Assembly (NCBI GenBank): GCA_035938015.1
Contig: DASZHJ010000373.1
Location: 1-13,340, forward strand
Direction: 5' to 3'
Length of the DNA: 13,340 nt
Source: DASZHJ01 sp035938015
GTDB taxonomy: Bacteria > Pseudomonadota > Alphaproteobacteria > ATCC43930 > CGMCC-115725
The notes under the pieces are model-generated. The model ran no database searches. It had not been told where the DNA came from and saw only the letters and a program-made list of their open reading frames with translations. Each line of letters starts with the position of its first letter. Position 1 is the first letter of the stretch. Below are positions 7,532-13,340 of the stretch, in pieces. Made by a program: the position numbers and the translations under genes.

Positions 7532-8347
7532 CTAAACCACGCGCACGCGCCGAAGATTGAGCGCGGGGTCCATCCAGAAACTGTCGTTCTCGTAACGCCG
7601 GAACAGGTCGGGCGGCAGGATGGATTGCCGCTCGATCGGCGTGACCCGGCGGCTCACGTCGTGCAGGCCCGGCGTCCCCAGGCGCGCGTCGAACTCGGGC
7701 TCGGAATATTGCACGTTGTCGAAATCATGCTTGAAGCTCGGCTCGCCCACGAAATCGTAGACCGCGTTGACCGCCTTCTCGGGCTCGCGCGTCAGCGTCT
7801 CGTACTTGATCAGCATGAGGCGGTCCGCCTCGTCGCTGTAATAGGCCTCCTTGAGCGCGTTCCAGGCGAAGCCCACCAGCCCCGCGCCCGAGGAGAGCGC
7901 CTCGACGCGGCTATAGACCGTGCCGCCGGGGTCGTAGTTGAAGATGCGCGAGGTCTCGAAGGTATTGCGGCGCATCAGCCGCTCGACGCTGTCCATGATC
8001 CACGGCAGGTGCCGCACCATCGCGATCACCCGCGCATTGGGATAGAGCCCCGCCACCAGCGACATCCGGCTGCACCAGAAGCGGTTGGTGTCGAACACCA
8101 GCTTCCGCGCGTGGACGTCCTTGTAATAGCCCAGCACGACGCCGCGCAGGATCTCCTTGCGCTGCTCGTTGTTGAAGAACACGCCGAACTCGTTGCGCTG
8201 GCTCATCTCGCCCAGGAGCGCCAGCATCAGCGAGCCGACGCCGCTGGTCATGCCGGCGTGAAAGCGCGGGTTCTGCCGCAGGATGCCCGCGAGCAGCGTC
8301 GAGCCTGCCCGCGGCAATCCCGAGATGAAGTGAATGCCGTTCTGCAT
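7532..8347 (-). CDS. PAPS-dependent sulfotransferase family protein
   Basis: Enzyme that should move a sulfuryl group from PAPS to an acceptor. It has 271 aa and no signal peptide. The 5'-phosphosulfate-binding loop is at residues 9-18 (SGLPRAGSTL), right at the N-terminus, as in bacterial sulfotransferases. The 3'-phosphate-binding element is RHLPWIMDS, with Arg112 and Ser120 at the usual eight-residue spacing. Later segments fit the fold: the strand LMLIKYETLTREPEKAVNAVYDFVG (about 177-201) is a standard family feature. The start is ATG 8345-8347, because MQNGIHFISGLPRAGS puts the loop where the family has it. An in-frame TTG ten codons upstream is less likely. The acceptor is unknown; the lipid-binding gene that follows hints at a hydrophobic one. 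Divergent from the aminotransferase gene. Confidence 0.9.
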   Translation of the reverse strand: MQNGIHFISGLPRAGSTLLAGILRQNPRFHAGMTSGVGSLMLALLGEMSQRNEFGVFFNNEQRKEILRGVVLGYYKDVHARKLVFDTNRFWCSRMSLVAGLYPNARVIAMVRHLPWIMDSVERLMRRNTFETSRIFNYDPGGTVYSRVEALSSGAGLVGFAWNALKEAYYSDEADRLMLIKYETLTREPEKAVNAVYDFVGEPSFKHDFDNVQYSEPEFDARLGTPGLHDVSRRVTPIERQSILPPDLFRRYENDSFWMDPALNLRRVRVV

Positions 8348-8502
8348 GGATTCCGTTGCGCAGCCCCCTAATCCCAAGCGCGGCCGATTGAACCGAAGCG
8401 TCAGGGGCTAGTCAAATGGCCTGGTCAAAAGGGTCAGTCGACCGGCGACAGCAAGAGTGCCGTCCGCTAGGATCGGGCGCCAGAAAACCACATGAGGACC
8501 GC

Positions 8503-9804
8503 ATGAGCGCTCAGACCCATACCGATGCCGAGCACGAGCTGATCGAGACCGCCAAGCGCGTGCTCCCGGGCGCAAGCTTCGGGAATATGGCCGGGGACGT
8601 CGTCATCCGCGAGGGCCGTGGCGGTCGGGTCTGGGACGAGAGCGGCAACGAATACGTGGACTTCCTGTTGGGCTCCGGTCCGATGCTGGTGGGCCACGCG
8701 CATCCCGAGGTGATCGCCGCCGTGCAAGAGCAGGTGGTGCATGGCACCACTTTCTTCGCCAACAATCGCCAGGGCATCGAGCTCGCCGAGGCGATCGTGG
8801 AGGCGGTGCCTTGCGCCGAGAAGGTGCGCTTCGTCTCGAGCGGCTCCGAGGCCGACGCCTACGCCATGCGCCTCGCGCGCGCCTTCACGAAGCGCGACAA
8901 GATCCTCAAATTCGAGGGCGGCTATCACGGGATGAGCGACTACTCGCTCATGAGCCTGGCGCCCAAGCGGCCCGGCAACTTCCCGCGGGCGCTGCCGGAT
9001 TCCGCCGGCATCCCGCAGAGCGTGCGCGACGAGATGTTGATCGCGCCCTTCAACGATATCGAGATGGTCACGGGCCTGGTCCGCGAGCACAAGGACGAGC
9101 TCGCGGGCGTCATCGTCGAGCCGTTCCAGCGCATCATCCCGCCGGCGCCCGGCTTCCTGCAGGCGCTGCGCAAGCTCACGGCCGAGCACGGCATTCCCCT
9201 GATCTTCGACGAGGTCGTGACCGGCTTCCGCCTCGCCTACGGCGGCGCGCAGGAGTACTACGGCGTGACCCCTGACATCTGCACGCTGGGCAAGGTGATC
9301 GGCGGCGGCTTTCCGCTGGCGGCGATCGCGGGGCGCGACGACATCATGTCGCACTTCGACCGCGCGGTGGTGGGCGACGAGGGCTTCCTGGTGCAGATCG
9401 GCACGCTCTCCGGCAATCCCGTGGCCTCCGCCGCGGGCCTCGCCAGCATGGCGATCCTGAAGCGCCCCGGCGCCTACGAGCGCATCTTCGCGACGGGTCG
9501 CGAGCTCATGGGCACCTTGTCGGAGCTGCTGAAGCGCGCGGGCATTCCGGCGGTGGTGACGGGCGAGCCGCCGCTGTTCGATGTCGTGTTCGCCTCGGGC
9601 GACGTTCGGGACTACCGCGCCACGCTGCGCGGGAATGCCGATTTGATGCGGCAGTTCAACCGGCTGCTGCGCGAGCGCGGCATCCTCAAGGGCGAGTCGA
9701 AATACTACATCTCCCTCGCCCATGATGCCGCCGACATCCGCCACGTCTGCGAGGCTTGGGACTCCGCGATCAAGGAGCTGGTGAAGCGGCCCAAGGTCGC
9801 GTAG
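8503..9804 (+). CDS. Class III PLP-dependent aminotransferase, glutamate-1-semialdehyde aminomutase-like
   Basis: Cytoplasmic fold-type I PLP enzyme of 433 aa. The cofactor Lys264 lies in TLGKVIGGGFP, and the PLP-nitrogen Asp236 lies in IFDEVVTGFR. Their 28-residue spacing equals that in HemL as I recall it. The phosphate-binding SSGSEADAYAMRLARA (about 125-140) and GGYHG also match the family. It is probably not a true HemL: the usual GTEA is GSEA, and most alphaproteobacteria make 5-aminolevulinate with ALA synthase. The substrate is unknown. ATG 8503 is preferred because GAGGA sits at 8494-8498. The frame stays open back to 8416, but the extra 29 residues look like non-coding sequence. The 155-nt gap to the divergent sulfotransferase gene contains GTCAAA at 8411 and 8424 and a further GTCA at 8433, a possible but unproven site. 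I found no clear promoter there. Confidence 0.9.
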   Translation: MSAQTHTDAEHELIETAKRVLPGASFGNMAGDVVIREGRGGRVWDESGNEYVDFLLGSGPMLVGHAHPEVIAAVQEQVVHGTTFFANNRQGIELAEAIVEAVPCAEKVRFVSSGSEADAYAMRLARAFTKRDKILKFEGGYHGMSDYSLMSLAPKRPGNFPRALPDSAGIPQSVRDEMLIAPFNDIEMVTGLVREHKDELAGVIVEPFQRIIPPAPGFLQALRKLTAEHGIPLIFDEVVTGFRLAYGGAQEYYGVTPDICTLGKVIGGGFPLAAIAGRDDIMSHFDRAVVGDEGFLVQIGTLSGNPVASAAGLASMAILKRPGAYERIFATGRELMGTLSELLKRAGIPAVVTGEPPLFDVVFASGDVRDYRATLRGNADLMRQFNRLLRERGILKGESKYYISLAHDAADIRHVCEAWDSAIKELVKRPKVA

Positions 9805-9811
9805 CGGCCGA

Positions 9812-9835
9812 GGCGCGCCGGTCCCGGGTCGCGCC
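9812..9835. terminator. Possible bidirectional GC hairpin between convergent genes
   Basis: GGCGCG (9812-9817) pairs with CGCGCC (9830-9835) across a 12-nt loop, in the 51-nt gap between the stops of the aminotransferase and the transporter. There is no T-run, so if it ends transcription it would do so weakly or with Rho. In such GC-rich sequence a stem of this size can also occur by chance. Confidence 0.3.
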
Positions 9836-9855
9836 GGCGCTCCTCCCGGAGGCTG

Positions 9856-11019
9856 TCAGCGTAGGCGCCAGAAGGACGTGGTGCTCGCGCGATCGACGCT
9901 GGCGCGGTCCATGCCGATGTCCCGCAGGGTTCGGTCGTCAAGGCTCGCGAGCAGGCGCCGGTCGTGGGCGCGCTCGTGCCGGCGCTTGATCCAGCGGGCC
10001 AAAGGCGGGTGCGGCCACCAGGTCCGCAGCTCCGAGGGTGAGCCGGCCCCGTCCGAGCGACCCCGAGAGTGAGCCCGCGGCTCCGTCGATGCGGTCCAGA
10101 TGCCGGTGGCGACGCCCATCACGCCGATCAGCACGTTCGCGCCGACCGGCTCGCCGATCAGCGGCGCCGCCAGCAGCGAGGCGGTCACGGGATTGAGCGT
10201 GATCGTGCTGGCGACGCGCGTCGGCGTGGTGCGCGCGAGCGCGATCGCCCAGAGGAAGAAGGTGAGGGCGGCGCCGACCGCGCCGAGGTAGAAGATGGCG
10301 GTCCATTGCGGCCAGCCGAGCCAGCCGCTCGCGGACAGGCCACCCGTCGCCCAGGCCAGACCGAGGAGGCAGGCCGAGCCCGATCCCATGCCCATCGTGA
10401 CGAAGGTGAGTGGGCTCGAGCGCACGATCAGGGGCCGCGACCAAACGCTGTAAAGGGCAAAGCACAGGGTGCCCGCGACCATGATGAGGTCGCCGCGCCA
10501 GGCGCCCGCCGGCGCATCGGCGAGGCCCGCGATCAGCGCGGCGGCGACCCCGGCGATCGCCACCAGGACCCCCGCCGTCTTGCGCGCCGTGAGCGGCTCG
10601 ATCCGCAGCAGCGCCGCGACCACCATGGTCATGAGCGGCAACATCGAGAGCGCGACCGCCCCGCGCGCCGCCGTGGTGTAACGGAGCGCCAGGTTGAAGA
10701 CGCTTTGGAAGATCGCGAAGAACAGGATGCCGAGCGCGCCGACGCCGGCCCAATCCTGTCGTCGCGGCCATCGGCTGCGGAGCGCGAGCGGCAGCAGAAA
10801 CACGAAGCCCAGTCCGAACCGAAGGGCCGCGAGTGTCGCCGGGTCGGTGGCCCCGATGGTGAAGCGCGTGACCGCCGTGTTCACGCCTCCCAAGGAGCTC
10901 GAGAGGATCGCCGCGAGAAGGCCGAGCCGCTCTCGCGTGAAACGCGCGCTCGGGGCGACCAGCGTGCCATCGCCGATGCCCCGAGCATAGCCGGCCGTGT
11001 AGCGATCGCTTTCCGTCAT
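9856..11019 (-). CDS. EamA/DMT-family transporter with C-terminal DUF1127 domain
   Basis: Inner-membrane protein of 387 aa. Residues 33-310 are two EamA repeats (about 34-165 and 177-309) with some ten hydrophobic helices, the layout of drug/metabolite exporters such as RhtA or YdcZ-type proteins. The usual EamA length is about 290-310. Here a polar linker (about 312-335) continues into LARWIKRRHERAHDRRLLASLDDRTLRDIGMDRASV...FWR (about 340-385). That is a near-textbook DUF1127: Arg-rich helix, LDDR.LRDIG core, FWR ending. DUF1127 usually forms a separate protein of 45-70 aa, and some members bind RNA. No stop or good start with a ribosome site separates the parts; the only in-frame candidate is a TTG at 10000-10002 without Shine-Dalgarno. 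The start at ATG 11017-11019 has no clear ribosome site. The gene is divergent from the dioxygenase gene and convergent with the aminotransferase gene. Confidence 0.87.
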   Translation of the reverse strand: MTESDRYTAGYARGIGDGTLVAPSARFTRERLGLLAAILSSSLGGVNTAVTRFTIGATDPATLAALRFGLGFVFLLPLALRSRWPRRQDWAGVGALGILFFAIFQSVFNLALRYTTAARGAVALSMLPLMTMVVAALLRIEPLTARKTAGVLVAIAGVAAALIAGLADAPAGAWRGDLIMVAGTLCFALYSVWSRPLIVRSSPLTFVTMGMGSGSACLLGLAWATGGLSASGWLGWPQWTAIFYLGAVGAALTFFLWAIALARTTPTRVASTITLNPVTASLLAAPLIGEPVGANVLIGVMGVATGIWTASTEPRAHSRGRSDGAGSPSELRTWWPHPPLARWIKRRHERAHDRRLLASLDDRTLRDIGMDRASVDRASTTSFWRLR

Positions 11020-11121
11020 GGCACGGGATGGTGGCGAGCGCGCCTCGGCCGCGCAATTACTTGAGGAGTATTATTCGCGCAGAGGCTCAGCGCTCGGCCC
11101 GTCCGTTTTCCGCATGCCCGC

Positions 11122-11157
11122 GCTTGTTGCGCACAAGCCCGGCCATGACAGCCGGGC
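11122..11157. repeat. Two adjoining inverted repeats in the leader of the dioxygenase gene
   Basis: GCTTGT (11122-11127) pairs with ACAAGC (11133-11138) over a 5-nt loop. GCCCGGC (11137-11143) pairs perfectly with GCCGGGC (11151-11157) over a 7-nt loop. The two hairpins overlap by two bases, so only one can form fully at a time. The CTTGT/ACAAGCCCGGCCATGACA wording resembles remnants of a dispersed alphaproteobacterial repeat (from memory). It could equally be an operator, since the second repeat covers the proposed -35 of the promoter. Confidence 0.45.
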
Positions 11158-11173
11158 GCGAAATTGCTATGGT
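11145..11173 (+). promoter_or_regulatory. Candidate sigma-70-type promoter for the dioxygenase-cinA unit
   Basis: ATGACA (11145-11150) resembles TTGACA, and TATGGT (11168-11173), preceded by TGC, resembles an extended -10. The spacing is exactly 17 nt. Transcription would start near 11180, giving a leader of about 30 nt before ATG 11210. The -35 lies within the loop and right arm of an inverted repeat, so a chance match in repeat sequence is possible. Confidence 0.35.
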
Positions 11174-11209
11174 TTTTTCGCCAGAAGGAGGCTCGGAAAG
11201 GCCGCTCCC

Positions 11210-12100
11210 ATGACCATCGCTGTCCGTCCGCTCACGCCCCATATCGCCGGCGAGGTTTCCGGCTGCGACCTCACCAAGCCGCTCTCCAAGGCCGAGGTCG
11301 CGGCAATCGAGGCGGGCATGGACCGCTGCGCGGTGCTGGTCTTCCACGACCAGGACGTCACCGACGAGCAGCAGGTCGCCTTCACCCGCAATTTCGGCAC
11401 CATCGAGAATTCCTACGGCGGCCACATCACGAAGACACAGGAGAAGCGGCTGGGTCCGCTGGTGAACGATCTCTCGAACCTGGGCCTCGACAACAAGCCG
11501 CTGCCGCGGGACGACCGTCGCCGGATGTTCAACCTCGGCAACCGGCTCTGGCACTCCGACAGTTCGTTCCGCGCCGTCCCCGCGAAATATTCGCTGCTCT
11601 CGGCGCGCGTGATCGTGGAGCGCGGGGGCAACACCGAGTTCGCGGACATGCGCGCGGCCTACGATGCGCTCGATGCCGAGACCAAGGCCGAGATCGAGGA
11701 TCTCGTCTGCGAGCACTCGCTCATGTATTCGCGGGGCGCGCTCGGCTTCATGGAGCTGAACGAGGAGGAGCGGGCGATGTTCAAGCCGGTGCGGCAGCGC
11801 CTGGTGCGCCGGCATCCCGTCTCCGGGCGCAAGTCGCTCTACTTGTCCTCGCACATCGGCGGCATCATCGGTTGGCCGGTGCCGGAAGCGCGCGCCTTCA
11901 TCCGCGACCTCACCGAGCATGCGACCCAGCCGCACTTCGTCTACGTCCACAAGTGGCGGCGCCACGATCTGGTGATTTGGGACAACCGCCAGACCATGCA
12001 CCGCGTGCGCCGCTTCGACGAGACCCAGGTGCGCGACATGCACCGCACCACGGTCGCGGGCGACGCGCCGACGGTGGAGCAAGCGCAGCAGGTGGCGTGA
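11210..12100 (+). CDS. TfdA/TauD-family 2-oxoglutarate/Fe(II)-dependent dioxygenase
   Basis: Cytoplasmic non-haem iron oxygenase of 296 aa. It couples decarboxylation of 2-oxoglutarate to hydroxylation of a substrate, often with cleavage of an ether or sulfonate. The metal ligands are His115 and Asp117 (LWHSDSSF) and distal His264 (DNRQTMHRVRR). Arg279 in RDMHRTTV is the likely 2-oxoglutarate anchor. Wording such as NTEFADMRAAYDAL, EHATQPHFVYVHKW and LVIWDNR follows 2,4-D dioxygenase TfdA more closely than TauD. Natural substrates of such chromosomal TfdA-like enzymes are mostly unknown, so herbicide use should not be assumed. The start is ATG 11210-11212: GGAAAGG (11195-11201) is the ribosome site and the family begins here. 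The frame extends upstream to 11018, but that part overlaps the divergent promoter region. It ends 11 nt before cinA and is probably co-transcribed with it. Confidence 0.92.
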   Translation: MTIAVRPLTPHIAGEVSGCDLTKPLSKAEVAAIEAGMDRCAVLVFHDQDVTDEQQVAFTRNFGTIENSYGGHITKTQEKRLGPLVNDLSNLGLDNKPLPRDDRRRMFNLGNRLWHSDSSFRAVPAKYSLLSARVIVERGGNTEFADMRAAYDALDAETKAEIEDLVCEHSLMYSRGALGFMELNEEERAMFKPVRQRLVRRHPVSGRKSLYLSSHIGGIIGWPVPEARAFIRDLTEHATQPHFVYVHKWRRHDLVIWDNRQTMHRVRRFDETQVRDMHRTTVAGDAPTVEQAQQVA

Positions 12101-12111
12101 ATGGCGGCTCG

Positions 12112-13340
12112 ATGAAGATCGAGATCGTCTGTACCGGCGATGAAGTCCTCACCGGCAAGATCGTCAACACCAATTTCAGTTATATCAGCCAGCGCCTCGA
12201 GGATTCCGGCCTCTCGGTGCACTGGGGCACCACGGTCGGCGATGACCGCGAGGGCCTGCTGGCGGCGTTTCGGCTGGCGTCCGAGCGGGTTCAGGCCGTG
12301 ATCGTGAACGGCGGCCTCGGGCCCACCGTGGACGATCTCTCGCAGGAGGTGGCGGCGCGCGTCGCCGGCGTCGATCTCGTCCTCAACGAGGAATGGCTTG
12401 CGCGCATGGAGTCCTACTTCACGCGGCGCAGCCGGATCATGCCGCCGAACAACCGCAAGCAGGCGATGCTGCCGGCGACCGCGGAGATCCTCGACAATCC
12501 CATCGGCACCGCCTGCGGCTTCGCGCTCGATGTCGGCAAGGCCCGGTTCTTCTTCACGCCGGGCGTGCCGCGCGAGCTCCGGCGCATGCTGGATGAGCAG
12601 GTGATCCCGCGCCTGCTCGCGCGAAGCGGCCTGCAGTCGACCATCTATCTGAAGCGCTTCCACTCCTACGGGCTCGGCGAATCTCACGTCGACGCGCTGC
12701 TCGAGGGCTTGGAGGACCTGGTCCCCGACCGCGGCATCAAGCTCGGGTTTCGCGCGCACTACCCGCAGCTCGAGACCAAGCTCACCGTGCGCGGCACCGA
12801 CATGGCCGATGTCCAGCGCAAGCTGGCGCCCGTGCAGGCCGAGGTGCGCAAACGGCTCGGCAATTTCATCCTTGCGGAAGACGACCAGACACTGGAAGGC
12901 GTGGTGCTCGCGGGGCTGACGGCGTGCCAAGGCACGCTCGCCGTAGTCGAGAGCTTCACCGGCGGCCAGATCGCCGCGCGGCTGGCGCCGCTCCCGGGCG
13001 CGGAGGCGGTGTTTCGCCGGGCCGTGGTGGCGCGGGATCTGGCCGAGCTCAGCGCCTCCGTCGGCCTCGAGCCTCCGATCGCCGAGATCACCAAGGAGAC
13101 CGCCGAGGCGGCGGCTCGCGCCGCCCGCTCGACGACCGGTGCCTCCCACGCGCTGGCGGTCCTGGTCGATCTGGACGAGGGTGCCGACCGCATCGATTTC
13201 GGCGGCACCATCTGCATCGCGATCGCAACCGAAGGCGAGACGGTCCTCCGCCGTGCCCGGGTCATCGGCGGCCGCGACTGGGTGCGCCTGGGCGCCGTCG
13301 AGCTCGGCCTCGACTGCCTCCGCCGCCATCTCCAGGGCCT
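12112..13340 (+). CDS. cinA: CinA family protein, C-terminal deamidase domain apparently degenerate (3' end outside window)
   Basis: The frame is open to the window end (409 full codons; CinA is usually 410-420 aa), so nearly the whole protein is seen. The N-terminal MoCF/MoaB-like domain is intact: TGDEVLTGKIVNTN (residues 8-21) and GGLGPTVDDLS (67-77), the region of ADP-ribose pyrophosphatase activity in known CinA. FTPGVPRELRRML and a middle domain (YGLGESHVDALL) follow. The C-terminal part aligns with nicotinamide-nucleotide amidase (PncC), but ESCTGG is ESFTGG (280-285), the following Tyr-Ser...Lys stretch is replaced by VARDLAEL, and the TGIAGPxGG segment by AVLVDLDEGAD. ATG 12112 is the start: an ATG at 12101 meets a stop after four codons. 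The short 11-nt gap to the dioxygenase gene suggests translation follows on from it. Confidence 0.92.
   Translation, partial: MKIEIVCTGDEVLTGKIVNTNFSYISQRLEDSGLSVHWGTTVGDDREGLLAAFRLASERVQAVIVNGGLGPTVDDLSQEVAARVAGVDLVLNEEWLARMESYFTRRSRIMPPNNRKQAMLPATAEILDNPIGTACGFALDVGKARFFFTPGVPRELRRMLDEQVIPRLLARSGLQSTIYLKRFHSYGLGESHVDALLEGLEDLVPDRGIKLGFRAHYPQLETKLTVRGTDMADVQRKLAPVQAEVRKRLGNFILAEDDQTLEGVVLAGLTACQGTLAVVESFTGGQIAARLAPLPGAEAVFRRAVVARDLAELSASVGLEPPIAEITKETAEAAARAARSTTGASHALAVLVDLDEGADRIDFGGTICIAIATEGETVLRRARVIGGRDWVRLGAVELGLDCLRRHLQG

Noticed and set aside
8388..8416. TTGAAC at 8388 as a -35 for the aminotransferase gene.
   Set aside because: At 16-18 nt spacing there is nothing resembling a -10 box.
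8467..9744. A 425-codon minus-strand frame opposite the aminotransferase gene.
   Set aside because: His/Arg/Glu-rich shadow with no fold signature; the plus strand carries an intact PLP enzyme.
10000..10002. A TTG start for a separate DUF1127 gene within the transporter frame.
   Set aside because: No Shine-Dalgarno sequence precedes it, and no stop ends the transporter before it, so a fusion is the simpler reading, though not proven.
11018..11209. An upstream extension of the dioxygenase frame to an ATG at 11018, adding 64 residues.
   Set aside because: The added sequence has no homology I recognise, contains inverted repeats and the likely promoter, and overlaps the divergent transporter start. 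TfdA proteins begin as at 11210.
11941..13329. A 462-codon minus-strand frame opposite cinA.
   Set aside because: Antisense shadow of cinA. The plus-strand frame shows ordered CinA motifs, even though it has no stop inside the window.

Overview
The window is a GC-rich, densely coding stretch of bacterial chromosome. It suggests an alphaproteobacterium, plausibly Rhodospirillales-like. The clues are a DUF1127 domain, a dispersed hairpin repeat of the type I associate with alphaproteobacteria, a substrate-binding-protein-free ABC importer pair, and strong G/C third-position bias throughout. The taxonomic placement is inference. I see no rRNA, tRNA, insertion sequence, prophage or CRISPR array.

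Layout from left to right. (1) 1-2690, plus strand: the 3' part of lysS (class II lysyl-tRNA synthetase), followed after 2 nt by an MsbA-related ABC exporter half-transporter. (2) 2687-6946, minus strand: a three-gene operon read right to left. It holds a double-domain ABC permease (579 aa), an ATPase with an extra C-terminal domain (433 aa) and a Bcr/CflA-type MFS drug exporter (395 aa). Its last stop codon overlaps the exporter's stop codon. (3) 6947-7209: a leader with two perfect palindromes, then two inverted copies of a hairpin repeat. (4) 7210-8347, minus strand: a two-gene unit of a PAPS-type sulfotransferase and a stand-alone SCP2-like lipid-binding protein. (5) 8503-9804, plus strand: a PLP-dependent class III aminotransferase related to glutamate-1-semialdehyde aminomutase. 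(6) 9856-11019, minus strand: an EamA/DMT transporter whose C-terminus carries a DUF1127 domain. (7) 11210-13340, plus strand: a TfdA-like 2-oxoglutarate/Fe(II) dioxygenase followed after 11 nt by cinA, which runs off the window.

No single pathway ties the window together. lysS and cinA are housekeeping or stress genes, and the rest is mostly transport and small-molecule modification (sulfotransferase, aminotransferase, dioxygenase), typical of a soil or plant-associated lifestyle. The most unusual items are the transporter-DUF1127 fusion, the CinA protein whose deamidase domain keeps its fold but appears to have lost its signature residues, the importer without an adjacent binding protein, and the sulfotransferase-SCP2 pair.
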